Made by a program: the position numbers and the translations under genes. Shown in pieces: positions 34,255-44,348 of a DNA stretch of 64,000 nt. Where the stretch lies: NCBI GenBank assembly GCA_012184525.1, contig WOFQ01000003.1:1364001-1428000 (forward strand), read 5' to 3'. Every line of letters begins with the position of its first letter. Within the stretch, counting starts at the first letter, position 1. Source of the stretch: Xenoacremonium recifei. Lineage: Eukaryota; Ascomycota; Sordariomycetes; Hypocreales; Nectriaceae. The notes under the pieces were generated by a model that saw only the letters and a program-made list of their open reading frames with translations, searched no databases and had not been told where the DNA came from.

Positions 34255-34999
34255 TTTCTTTCGTGATTTGGCGTAGCCGCGACAGGGAACAAAGACGACT
34301 GTGCGGAGGAGGGCGGGAACAAGCCCAAGAGCTGCGGCAGAGCTTGCTGCGCGGGGGGAGAAAGGGCCGGGGAGAGAAGCGAAAGAGATGGTTCGGGGAA
34401 GAGTGTTCGTGATGCCGGGTGGTTGGCTGCTGCCAACCGCGGTTGCCCTGGGACGGCCAGATACAGAAAATCGGCGCGCCAAAGAGAAAAAGGGAAAAGA
34501 GGAAGAGAGAGGAGGTCGTGCGAGGAGAGTCTTTTTGTAGCTGAGAGGAGAAGAAATTCGTTGAAATTTTGATGCTCCCCACCTCGACCTTGCTCCTGAG
34601 GCGGGGCGGAGCTGTGTCGGAAAGCGGAGATTCTGTTGACCCGGGCTCTGATGCCAGGCGCCGCCATTGGCTGACGACGCCTTCAGCTTGAGTTCAGGCT
34701 GGGGAATTCCGAAGACGGGGGGCGATCGACTCTGCCTGGAAGCGTCTTCTCTTTTGTGCTTATGCATCATTGTTGTACAACACCGTGTATATGAACGCTT
34801 TGTCTCGTCGAAATTTATCTCTTCTCTTGTATCCATATTCGTGTCACAGGCCAGCCGCTGCCATTGTATTTAGCCTGTGACAGGTCCGAAACTATTGAAG
34901 TCTCCTGCTCCCCGCTTCTGCCTCTAGAACGACGACGACTGCGCCGCTGAGACATTGACGTCGCAAGCTCACCAGTCGACGGTTGATCACCACCCAACC
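34255..34999. promoter_or_regulatory. Divergent promoter, OLA1 / PPPDE gene
   Basis: 745 bp between two divergent start codons. The minus-strand side is CT-rich next to OLA1 (leader). No specific operator was identified. Confidence 0.45.
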
Positions 35000-35807
35000 A
35001 TGCCTCGCAAGCAGAAACAGAGCAAGCACCGGTCGACACTGTCTCTGCAGAAGACCGAAATTCTTATTAATGTCTACGACCTGCTGCCGGTAAGCAACTC
35101 GCTCGAGCTCCTTTGAAGCTTCACGAATATCGTTCCTCAGGATCCTAACTGACTGCCATTGACAGCCCGGCCGACTCGCCTCTGTGCTCTGGACTGTGGG
35201 CGCATCTCTCCTCCATTCGGGCGTCGTCATTAACGGCCGCGAATATGCCTACGGCGGCCACGACAAGCGCGGAATGACCGGCGTCTACTACACCAAGCCC
35301 AAGACCGAGCCTCCCGGCGGCACCTTCAAGTGCGAGATCCTGCACGGCTTCACGCTTGCGACCGAAGAAGAGATCAATGCGACCCTGAAGGCGGCGTCAG
35401 AGGAATTCCTGGGGACGTCATACAACCTCTTGTCAAAGAACTGCAACCACTTTACGTCCTATCTATGTAAGAGGTTGACGGGACAGCCAGGGCCTGGATG
35501 GCTCAACCGCGCCGCCAGCATCGGTGTCGCTCTACCCTGCGTAGTCCCCCGCGACTGGATCGAACCGCCCGAGTATAGCACGACGGACGGTGAGCTGCTG
35601 GATGAGGAGGACGATTCGAACGAGCACTCTCGTATGTTGGGACACTCGGAACCACCTCACCTCTTGATCCCCTTGGACAGTGCGAGCGAGGCTGAGTGGG
35701 ATAGCGAAGAGGAGAGGAGACAGGGAGGTAGTGGCAAGGGGAAGCAGACTGTGCGCGATTCGTCGGGGAGGCAATTGCCGCCTGCCGAGAGAGCACCGCG
35801 GAGATAG
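35000..35807 (+). CDS. PPPDE (DeSI-type) thiol peptidase
   Basis: Exons 35000-35089 and 35166-35807 encode 243 aa; the 76-bp intron has a GTAAGC donor and GACAG acceptor. The PPPDE fold occupies residues about 22-160: the catalytic histidine is H47 in LLHSGVVI, and the catalytic cysteine is C123 in SKNCNHFT, matching the His-Cys dyad of DeSI-1/2 and plant/fungal DUF862 proteins. YGGHDKRGMTGVYYTKP and LGTSYNLL are further conserved blocks. Family members remove SUMO or ubiquitin or act as palmitoyl-thioesterases; the substrate here cannot be read. The C-terminal 70 residues are acidic then basic and disordered (GELLDEEDDSNEHS, then a Lys/Arg tail). The basic N-terminus (MPRKQKQSKHR) may be a nuclear or nucleolar signal. 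Confidence 0.9.
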
Positions 35808-36071
35808 TGGCGGCGTGGAGGGCTTGATTGTTTGCGAATTTGTTTTCGATTCACTCGTTAAGCGCTGTCCTTTTTGGCGTTTGGTTGGGACGGTTAGATG
35901 GGTTTTATGCGATACCACGGGAGCTCGGAACTGGAGCAAACATCGTTCTTTAGCAAGTTCTGGGCAAGCGTCTCTTCCTGCGCTGTCATTGTATGATACA
36001 AGTACTTGTCGTACAATATAGTACATTCTCTTCCATCCCACAGTCAATCCTTCATGCGCGAGATCCCGCGT

Positions 36072-36791
36072 CTACAGACGTCTTCGCTTCTCGCTCCTGG
36101 TTCCGGCAAACTTGATCCTCGTAGAGTCGGCCACCCGCACAATCTTGTCACGCAACACCTTGCCCTCGGGGGCCATCAACACCTTGAGGGCTGCCTCACG
36201 GCCCTGTCCGAAACCTCGCAGCACCACCTCGACCCGGTTCATCTTCATGGGCCAGCCAGCGTGGATCAACCGCTCCAGCACGTACTTGGTGAGCGAGTAG
36301 GCCGAGTCGAAGGTGCCTCGTCGCGACTTGCGGAAACCAATGTTGCCGCAGGATAGCGAGATGATAGGTTCTCGGTTCGGCTTCGTGCAGGTGATGTGGG
36401 TGTTGTGCTTGTGGGAGTGGATGTGGAAGTGGTATGGCTCGAGGTCGTCCTCCTTGACCTGGACGGTCCGGGGGGTGCCGCCAGACAGAGCGCTCGTGTC
36501 GAGATTGGATCGGTTGAGCGTCTGGAAGACTAGGCTCTGAGAAAGGCTTGCCATCGCATTAGGCTGCAGCTGCGGGGTGTCGGACACCCGCGAGGTGCCG
36601 TAGATGTTTTCGAGGAGAGTGGCCGAGCTGTTCCTCATGGAACGGTTTCGGGGCTTCGGCGGCTCATCTTGCCATCGCGCGGCGGTCTGTGACAATGATC
36701 GGGTTGATTGAAACGACACATTCGGCGCCGATGTCCGGGAGACTCGAAGGAGTGGCTGCGCCGCGAGGCGACGTGACAATGACCGACTCAT
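36072..36791 (-). CDS. MRPS18: Mitochondrial small-subunit ribosomal protein uS11m
   Basis: Single exon, 239 aa, ATG at 36791; the open frame extends upstream, but no earlier start is plausible. Residues 1-40 are rich in R, S, L and A without acids, a classical mitochondrial presequence. The uS11 core begins at about residue 118: YHFHIHSHKHNTHITCT, then SLSCGNIGFRKSRRGTFDSAYSL and the C-terminal VVLRGFGQGREAALKVL with the basic tail RSEKRRRL. In yeast this protein is Mrps18 of the 37S subunit platform. It is divergent from TIM44, with 273 bp between the start codons. Confidence 0.92.
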   Translation of the reverse strand: MSRSLSRRLAAQPLLRVSRTSAPNVSFQSTRSLSQTAARWQDEPPKPRNRSMRNSSATLLENIYGTSRVSDTPQLQPNAMASLSQSLVFQTLNRSNLDTSALSGGTPRTVQVKEDDLEPYHFHIHSHKHNTHITCTKPNREPIISLSCGNIGFRKSRRGTFDSAYSLTKYVLERLIHAGWPMKMNRVEVVLRGFGQGREAALKVLMAPEGKVLRDKIVRVADSTRIKFAGTRSEKRRRL

Positions 36792-37064
36792 CTTGTGTGA
36801 ATGGCCTCGAGAGGTCGAATTTGAAGGACGCCATCTCCAATTTTTTGCTCTGCTCCGTCGAGCTCCCGGCCGGACACAGTTCTGCCGAGGCTTTACCGCG
36901 TCTCCGCCTGCCGGTTCCTTTCCGCCCGCAACCGAGATCGCAAAACCAAAATTTCCTCCCGCGCATTCCACGAGCTTCTGCTCTTCCTCTCCGCTGCACC
37001 CCCCGGTCCACGATCAATTCGCATCTTGTGGAGGGTCCTTGAGTGTCTTGTTTCGATCGCCAAG
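36792..37064. promoter_or_regulatory. Bidirectional promoter uS11m / TIM44
   Basis: A 273-bp gap between divergent start codons of two nuclear genes for mitochondrial proteins. It must hold both promoters and both 5' leaders, so shared regulation is likely. No individual factor site was identified. Confidence 0.55.
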
Positions 37065-38752
37065 ATGAACTCCCTCGCACGAAAGGCTGTTGGTTCGGAA
37101 AATGCTCTGTCTAGAGCGTCCACTCATTTCAACATCTCCTCCCATGGCAGATCCCCTGCGTATCGGAGGTTAGCCTCACAGCTCTCACAGAACGCCAGTC
37201 GCGATGGTGTCAGGTCACAGACATCCCCGCTCGCAGGCGCCGTTCTCTCTCCTCTCCGCTCACAGTTCCTCCCCGCCGAGTTGCGATTCACGTCGTCTAC
37301 CCAAGCCCGGCTATTCCACCTAAGCAGCCGGCAATTCCAAGACGAGAAGCCGAAGACCGAACAAAAGCCCGTCGCCGACCAAGCCAAGGAGCAGAAGCCT
37401 ACTGACGCCGAGTCCGAGGCCAAGTCCCAGGAGGACCCGTCCAAGAAGAGCGAGGATGGCGAGAACGCTGACAAGGACGGAAAGGAGGATGGCAAGGAGG
37501 AAGGAAAGGAGAAGAAGGAAGATCTTCCTCCTCCCCCTCCTCACGGTGACAAGACCCCCTGGCAGGTTTTCATGGAGACGATGAACACCGAATTCCAAAA
37601 GTCCAAGGAGTGGAACGAGTCGACCAAGCAGATCGGCGCCGCCGCACACCAGTTCACCGAGAGCGAGTCCGTCCGACGAGCCCGAGAAGCCTATGAGAAG
37701 TCGACCGGCGCCGTGTCTGATACGGTTTCGGGCGCGGTCAAGACGACTGCCGGGGCCATTGGAAAGGGTGCCGCTTGGACCTGGGAGACGCCAGTCGTCA
37801 AAGGTGTGCGAAAGGCCGCCAATGTGACGGGCAGTGCCATCGACAAGGCCACGCAGCCTATCCGAGACACCGAGGCGTACAAGAACGTCAAGGATGTCAT
37901 TGACGACGGCAGCTCTTCCAGATACGGTGGATGGGTGGAGAAGGAGGAACGACGAAAGCGACGAGCCAAGCTGGACGAGCAGAGGGGGAACCACGGCGAG
38001 GTCATGCAAGAGGATCCCAAGTGAGTATTGCCCATTCGACTTGACGTTCTGAGACCCCCGCTAACGCATAGAGCAGCGCGGGCACGAACGTCACTCTTCA
38101 CAAGGACGCCGCCTGGAAGGAGGCGTGGAGAGACTTCCGCGACAGCAACAAGTTCGTCCAGGGCATCTTCAGCATGAAGGGCAAGTACGAAGAGTCCGAA
38201 AACCCCCTCGTGTCGACGGCGCGAGGCATTACCGATCGCATCGCCGGTTTCTTCGCCGAGAACGAGACGGCCATGGTGATCAAGAAGTTCCGGGCCATGG
38301 ACCCCGCGTTCCAGGTCGAGCCCTTCCTGCAGGAGCTCCGCGAGTACATCTTGCCCGAGGTTCTGGATGCCTACGTGAAGGGCGAGACCGAGACGCTGAA
38401 GTTGTGGCTCTCGGCGGCGCAGTACTCGGTGTACGAGGCGTTGACGAAGCAGTACCTGCAGGCGGGCATGAAGTCGGATGGCCGTATTTTGGACATCAGG
38501 AACGTTGATATCCTGCGGGCGCGCATGCTGGATCCTGGTGAAGTCCCCGTGTTCATCATTACCTGCCGGACGCAGGAGGTGCACGTCTACCGCAACGCTA
38601 AGACAAATGAGCTTGCAGCTGGTATGGAGGACAAGGTGCAGCTGGTGACGTACGCCATTGGCATCACACGCGTGCCCGAGGATGTGAACAACCCCGAGAC
38701 ACGGGGCTGGCGTCTGATTGAGATGCAGAAGAGCGGACGAGACTGGTATTAG
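37065..38752 (+). CDS. TIM44: Mitochondrial import motor subunit Tim44
   Basis: Exons 37065-38020 and 38077-38752 encode 543 aa. The presequence is basic and serine-rich (residues 1-90, probable cleavage near RLFHLSSRQF). A highly charged K/E/D segment at about 100-160 and a proline run precede the Hsp70-binding N-domain. The C-terminal Tim44 domain (about 345-543) contains WKEAWRDFRDSNKFVQG, a conserved amphipathic helix pair and EVPVFIITCRTQEV. Tim44 tethers mtHsp70 to the TIM23 channel on the matrix face. The 56-bp intron has tandem acceptors GAGCAG, so one serine codon could be included or skipped. uS11m lies divergently upstream. Confidence 0.94.
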
Positions 38753-39275
38753 GCGGGTGACATGTTCATCAGGCGTCCAGGGGAGTTGGCGGTGTTGGGG
38801 CATCATTATCCAAAGGGACATGCATGCTGGCCAACATGTTTTAATATCTGTATAGTATGTTCAAAAACTCATGTGGAAGATACCAGGGGACTCTGGAAAA
38901 GCAAGGCAATCGAAGCAAAGCAAAACAAAGCAAGCAAGACACCACACACAAAAAGGAAGCGGGCAACAATCTTGGGAGTGGACAAGGCTTGGTTGTATAT
39001 CATCATCACTAAAAACACCGCTCTCTCTGGGCCTCGATAGGAGGAGGCCTCTGTATGTACGATTGTGGACGGGCGAGGATGGTGGGTGGGATAGACATTT
39101 AGAGCATAATGCCGAAAAGCTGAAGCTGTAATCTGGCAAATGTACTGACAACTCATGATCTCATACATGTATATATAGACATTCTTGAGTCCTCATCCAT
39201 GAAGACATGTGGCTCTTCGTTCTTTGTGTTGCAACTTTCCCGACCTTCATCACTCTTGTTCATCCATTACAACCC
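38753..39275. other. Convergent spacer TIM44 / NADAR
   Basis: 3' regions of two convergent genes; contains AAAGC-type direct repeats at about 38900-38935. No gene seen. Confidence 0.5.
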
Positions 39276-40021
39276 TTATTCGTCCTTCTTATCCTTATCC
39301 TCCTCCCTCAACATCGTCCTCACCTCCACCAACGCCTTCCCAAGCAGATTCAGCCCCCAACTCTCCCTTGCAACCTCCGCATCCCCCGCCCTGAACCCAA
39401 TCCCCCAGATCGCATCAAACGGGCTCGCTTCAACGATCTCGCGGTCGCCCGTGGCAAGCAGCATCGCACGCAGGCTGCCATCAATGGGTGGCAGATCGCG
39501 CGCCGCATTCGTGCCCTTCTGGAAGCCCTCCTCGGTCACGGCACATGTAAATTTGAGGATGTTGCCTTTCTTCACGATGTCTTCGCGGTGGGCATTCCAC
39601 ACGGCCTCGTTGAAGCCCTTGACTTTGCGGCCGAGGGCCTTGACTTGGCGTGGGTGTCCGGCTTTGAGGATGTCGAGGCCGACTTTGGGGTCGTTGAAGA
39701 GTATGGCTTTTTGGTGCATCATGTAGCTGACCGTTGTGAGCTTGCTCATTTCTAGGATGAAGACCCAAGGACTTACTGCTCGGCTGTCTTGTAGGTCTTG
39801 CTGGGATCCTCGGGGTCTTTGAAAGGGCAGTAATACCACTGCGATAGGTAGCCGACCTCAGGGTCGGACTCACGCCAGAAGTAGATAGGCCCATTGGGGT
39901 CTGTCGAGGTCATCTTGGCTGCTGCTTTCTTGAGCTTGCTAGCAGTCCTGGGTCGCTTTGCTGTCTTTTCAACCACTGCCTTCACCGGAGCTGAGAGTCT
40001 TCCAGAACGTGTAGACACCAT
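39276..40021 (-). CDS. NADAR family protein (YbiA-like N-glycosidase)
   Basis: Exons 40021-39777 and 39726-39276 encode 231 aa; the 50-bp intron has a GTAAGT donor and GTCAG acceptor and the junction codon restores the signature TAEHYMMHQKA. The N-terminal 36 residues are basic (ready for nuclear or mitochondrial targeting). The domain then shows FYFWRE-like, LSQWYYCPF, the conserved AEHYMM helix, FNEAVWNAHREDIV and a C-terminal SPFDAIWGIGF motif with the acidic catalytic residue. Bacterial YbiA cleaves the N-glycosidic bond of riboflavin-pathway intermediates; NADAR relatives remove ADP-ribose from modified nucleic acid. The fungal substrate is unknown. The short acidic KDKKDE tail may be disordered. 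Confidence 0.88.
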
Positions 40022-40990
40022 TGTGAAAAGTCTGGGCTCTCTAAATGGGAGTTTGCTGGCGGTCACTGGTCTGTTATAGGCAACGATGGCGCTGGTGATG
40101 GTTGAGGCTGAGAGTTGCTCGCCGTTGACTCATTCGTAAGCGTGAAGTCCCAGCGAGGCTGAATCCGGGGCCGATGAAACGACGGTCCAATGAGACGGAC
40201 AGTATGCCTTGTGCGTGATGTCTGCACTCTGCCTACACGATCTAATCACAGCCTCAGCCTTCCATCGTGAATGGACTTCTCAGCCACAACTCCGCGATGG
40301 GCTGTGGTGACTCGAATCTGAAACTCAAGCTCTCGTTGGTGCCTCATGACTGGGAAATACAGATGAGTCTTACAGAAGATTGGCCTTTTCATAGCTTAAG
40401 GACTGTTCAATATAGATCTCATCGAGTTTGGATCACAATTGTCGAGCGATGTAAGAACCCAATTCACAAGGTATTCCCTGTCTGTTCAGTGGTTTCCTGA
40501 TTTGGTTGACCGGACTGGCGGGTCTGAAGCTCGCTCCGGCCCCGTCCCGGAGGCCGGCGGTCCCGCCCGGAGTCACTCCCGCCTCCCTTTTACCAATCTC
40601 CAGGTGCGGAACATGCTCATATATTTATGTATTATACTTCAAATAAAGGACATTTCTCCTCCTCTTTTATTAACTAGGCATTAGGTTTCTTCTACACATT
40701 GATTATGCTCCCGTACGCGTCATCCTTTCATACGCATTCAACCTAGCCCGTCATTGTGCTACTAGGCACCAGCATAATTGAGACAATACCCCTTCTTGAG
40801 GCTGGCTAAGAGCCTCTTTCAAATTGAAAAAGACGCTCTGGTTATTTAGTTTAATTACTTCTGGCGGCAGTGCAAGCCCGCTTCCTGTAGTAACGGGGAC
40901 AACCACCCACTATGGCTGTCCGCGGAGGCCGAGCAGGAATATCAAAAGCAACATAGTTGCTCGACATATCAATACGATAAACTATCGATT
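40022..40990. other. Intergenic boundary between core and accessory genes
   Basis: About 0.97 kb. A GC-rich patch at about 40510-40580 (CCGG-rich, imperfect inverted repeat) is flanked by AT-rich sequence. No supported gene; open frames are under 100 codons. Confidence 0.5.
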
Positions 40991-42647
40991 ATGGACGCAT
41001 TCAGCGTTGTTGTATATCTCGTTCTGCTCTTCGCCGTCGTATATGCGTACTATCGACAAATGGCATCACCCAAGGATAGCCTTCGGGCAACTCAGAAGCC
41101 CAGAATCATTCGGCCTATGAGCTGCATGTATGGTAGTGTTCCTTCACAATAATTGCCGGGTCTAACAGCATTTTAGGGAAGTCTATCACTCTGCACTGCA
41201 TGTATTGCGGCACAGCTGTGGTACAGTAGTGGCATGTCGCTACACGCTCCCACCACCGCTTACCCAAGGAACCTCATTTGAGGCGGTGCAGGAAATGTTC
41301 CTTAGAGGACTGGCTCTCACTGTTCTAGAGAATCCGTTGCTTCAAGTTGGAATCCTCAACGAAGATTCACCATTGCCGTCCTGGATCGAGCTCGATCATG
41401 TCGATCTTGGCCACCACGTGGCTTGGGAGACAGTTGAGCCTTCAGAGGACTACGACGCTCGTCTACGAGAAGCAATCCGATATCAGCTAGACACTTGGTT
41501 TGAAGACATTGAAACCAAACCTGGATGGAGAATATCTGTGGTGCGTAGGGAGGGAACTTCTCATCCCCTTGATGTGGTCTTCTCTTGGAATCATACAAAC
41601 CTCGACGGCGTGGCGGGAAAAATGTTTCATGACAACCTACTACGCAATCTCAATGACCCACGAGCCCAAGAAACTATCTCAGGGCTCGATAAGATGGTTC
41701 TTCAACTCCCGTCTGTGGCAGATCGGTTCCCGCCGCCGCCAGAGTCACTGCGCAAAATCCCCATCTCGCCCCTATTCGCCATTTCAACTATATGGAAGGA
41801 ACTCAGACCGGCCTTCCTCGTCAAATCAAACCCAACGCATGCCTCCTGGTGCCCGATCCGCGAAGAACCTTACAGAACTCTGTTTCATACCTTTTCCTTA
41901 GACGATACAACACTCAAAGGGCTTCTACAAGCTTGCCGGAAGCATAGCACCACTATCACGGGTCTCCTCCACGCACTTCCACTTGTATCACTTATACTCC
42001 AACTCCAACGCAGTAAAGAGATCCAGCAGAAAGAAGTCAAGAATTTCTATTCGATCACTGCTTTGGACACACGCCGTTTCATACCCTCAAAGCCAGCGAA
42101 ATACCCCTGGCATGAGCCCCAAAAAACCATGGACAACGAAATGTCCCTGCAAGACCACTATTTTGACAGCAACCTCGTCACAAAAATCCAGAACCAGGCT
42201 CAGGGCTCATCTTCAGACACAGAAATAATGTCCAAACTTGAGGACATTGTTTGGCTCGTCGCTGCGCGCACTCGCCAGGAGATTCAGCAAAAGATCGATG
42301 CAGACATGAAGAACGACCTGGTTGGGATGATGAAGTTTGTCAAAGACTGGCGTGTCCAGAAGCGAGAACAGCTCAAGAAACCACGGGTGGGCGCATGGGG
42401 CGTGTCCAACATTGGTGTCCTGGATGGTGGCAATGACATTGAAGGGTGGGGAATTCAGAGGGCAGTGTTCCAGTTGAGTTGCGAGATCACATCGCCAGTA
42501 TTCCATATTAGTGCGATTAGTGTTAACGGAGGAGAGCTTTGCGTGGACGTAAGCTGGCAGGGTGGTGTGGTTGAGGAAGCCATGGGGATAAAACTGGCCC
42601 GGGATATGGAGACATGGATGAGATTTCTCGGAGGATGTGGAAAGTAA
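40991..42647 (+). CDS. Membrane-anchored AATase-like acyltransferase
   Basis: Exons 40991-41127 and 41177-42647 encode 535 aa; the 49-bp intron has a GTATGG donor and TTTAG acceptor and the split ATG codon restores RPMSCMEVYHSALH, the family's entry motif. A hydrophobic N-terminal helix (residues 4-22, FSVVVYLVLLFAVVYAYY) suggests membrane anchoring. The acyltransferase HxxxD motif is H185-T-N-L-D189 followed by G190; the C-terminal part carries the WGVSNIG and GWGIQRAVFQLS segments, resembling the DFGWG region. This is the alcohol acetyltransferase/Sli1-like group (condensation-domain fold), which acetylates alcohols or sphingoid and other metabolites. It is followed tail-to-tail by a dehydrogenase (73 bp apart), with a regulator nearby, suggesting a small metabolic cluster. 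Substrate unknown. Confidence 0.85.
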
Positions 42648-42720
42648 TTTTCTTCTATATTTAGGAGGTTCTTAAAGTACCATCAAAGTATCTTACTCTA
42701 TCAATGCAGGCATGTCAGTC

Positions 42721-43747
42721 TCATAGCCACTGCTTCGTCCCAAGGTGGGAAATGTAGGCTCCTCCATGTCCAGTCTCCAATGAGGTTTTGTTAACGACAG
42801 ACAGCACATCCCTAATGGATTCCTCGGGCTGAGCAGGTCCCTTGAAATGAGGCGCATACTGGAGGAACTTCGATGTCAAGACCCCAACGGCCTGTTGCTG
42901 TTGCTCGGTCACTAGGAAAAGTCAGTTGCAGGCTCCATTAGAAAGGAATCAGATCTATTCTTACTATCAGACATATTGCCAGTGTCGACCATTCCCGGGC
43001 AGATTGCCAGGAAGAAGATACCCTCCTTCGCATACTCGGCATGGAACTTGGCCACAACAGTGTTGACGGCCGCCTTGCTGATTGAGTAGGGCCCGTTCTG
43101 GGCGAGCTCGTACTTGCGGGTGAGCTCATCATCGGCCATGCCAGTCGAAATGGTAATGACCTTCTTCGCCTTTCCTTTGCGGATCAAGGGGATGTAGAGG
43201 TTAAAGAGATGGATGTTGCCGAGGGCGTTGGTCTTGAATGTTCGGAGGCAGATCTCGTCAATCAACTTCGGGTCAGAGGCCCTTTACATTAAACGTTAGG
43301 TGTTGCTAGCGGGTTCTTCTGAGAGCCACTCACAGTTGTCCCAAGGTGTGGAAAGCCGTCTCATGGCCGAGGTCGCCGGCGTTAGCGATAAGGTAGTCAA
43401 GTGAGCCGCCAGTGATCTTGGAGACTTCCTCGGCGGATTTCTAATAGACTTCATGAGCTTTCAAATTCAGAGTTGATTTATGTATTGACTTACCACCAAG
43501 GACTCGTAGTCCGTAACATCTCCGTGAACGACGTGGATGTTCGGGCGGTTGATTTCCTCGGCAACACGCTTCTTGGTTCCCTCGACATTACGGACAAGAG
43601 CGATGACAGTGTTCTTAGGGTCAGCGGAGAGTTGGCGAATGAACTCGAACTATATACATCATGTTAGTCATAATACGAGATAGTCAGGTACTTCCGGGAA
43701 CATACACCGAGACCACGAGAGGCACCCGTCACGACGTAAGAGGCCAT
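42721..43747 (-). CDS. Short-chain dehydrogenase/reductase
   Basis: Five exons, 43747-43706, 43649-43494, 43440-43334, 43281-42965 and 42911-42721, encode 270 aa. Introns are 52-56 bp; the third ends at an AAG acceptor (CTAAC branch, TGTAAAG). The classical SDR layout is clear: TGASRGLG cofactor-binding motif at 7-14, an acidic residue after the second strand (D54 region, GDVTD), IANAG at about 87-91, catalytic tyrosine and lysine Y167 and K171 in YSISK, and ICPGMVDTG after it. Substrate is unknown; NAD(P) dependence is inferred from the fold. It ends 73 bp from the convergent acyltransferase and shares its 601-bp upstream region with the Zn2Cys6 regulator, fitting a small pathway. Confidence 0.88.
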
Positions 43748-44348
43748 CTTGATAATGTTAGAGGACTTTAAGAGGGAGATATAAGACAATGGATTTAGAG
43801 TGTGTTATGAGATTTCATTTCAAGGGAGAGTTAACCAACAGCCAGCTCAACTTATACTTCTATGTAGCCCATCTCCGCGTACATTACCAGACTGTTGCCT
43901 CCTTAGAGTCAGTCTGGCACATTCTGATTTCTAATGAACGCCCCCATGACGGACCACAACGGGGAGTTTCAAGCCCCATTCCCGTCGCGAAAAGTTGACT
44001 GCCACATTTGTAAGTGATGCTCCGTCCGCAACTCCGCTCAGCGGAATGCAAGTATTGTCGTTTCAGGCCTCACGTGCGCGCGACCACAACTTTGACTGAA
44101 TAGGGTTAAGTTGAATCTCAGCTAACTTCAGCCCATCTCGCGAAAAGTTGCCAGTGGTGGGTCCAGAATCGCACCACATGGCAGCTGTGATTGGCCATAC
44201 TGACTTACAAGATCGCCCTCGATCGAGGATTACTAATGTCGGACGTCCTCCTCCTTAAGTCCAGCAGGAGACTTCCTAGACATCTGCACTTGGGCAACTT
44301 TTCACGACGACTCTGATTCAGCTTCTCAACGCGTCAGCTACTGATACG
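43748..44348. promoter_or_regulatory. Divergent promoter with repeated CGYGAAAAGTTG motif
   Basis: 601 bp between the SDR start (minus) and the Zn2Cys6 regulator start (plus). The 12-mer CGCGAAAAGTTG occurs at 43986-43997 and 44139-44150 on the plus strand, and CGTGAAAAGTTG occurs on the minus strand at 44295-44306. Three near-identical copies in 320 bp are unlikely by chance and are candidate binding sites for the adjacent regulator or another factor. Confidence 0.6.

Noticed and set aside
37691..38821. 376-codon minus-strand frame over TIM44
   Set aside because: Shadow of the TIM44 exons, with no domain.
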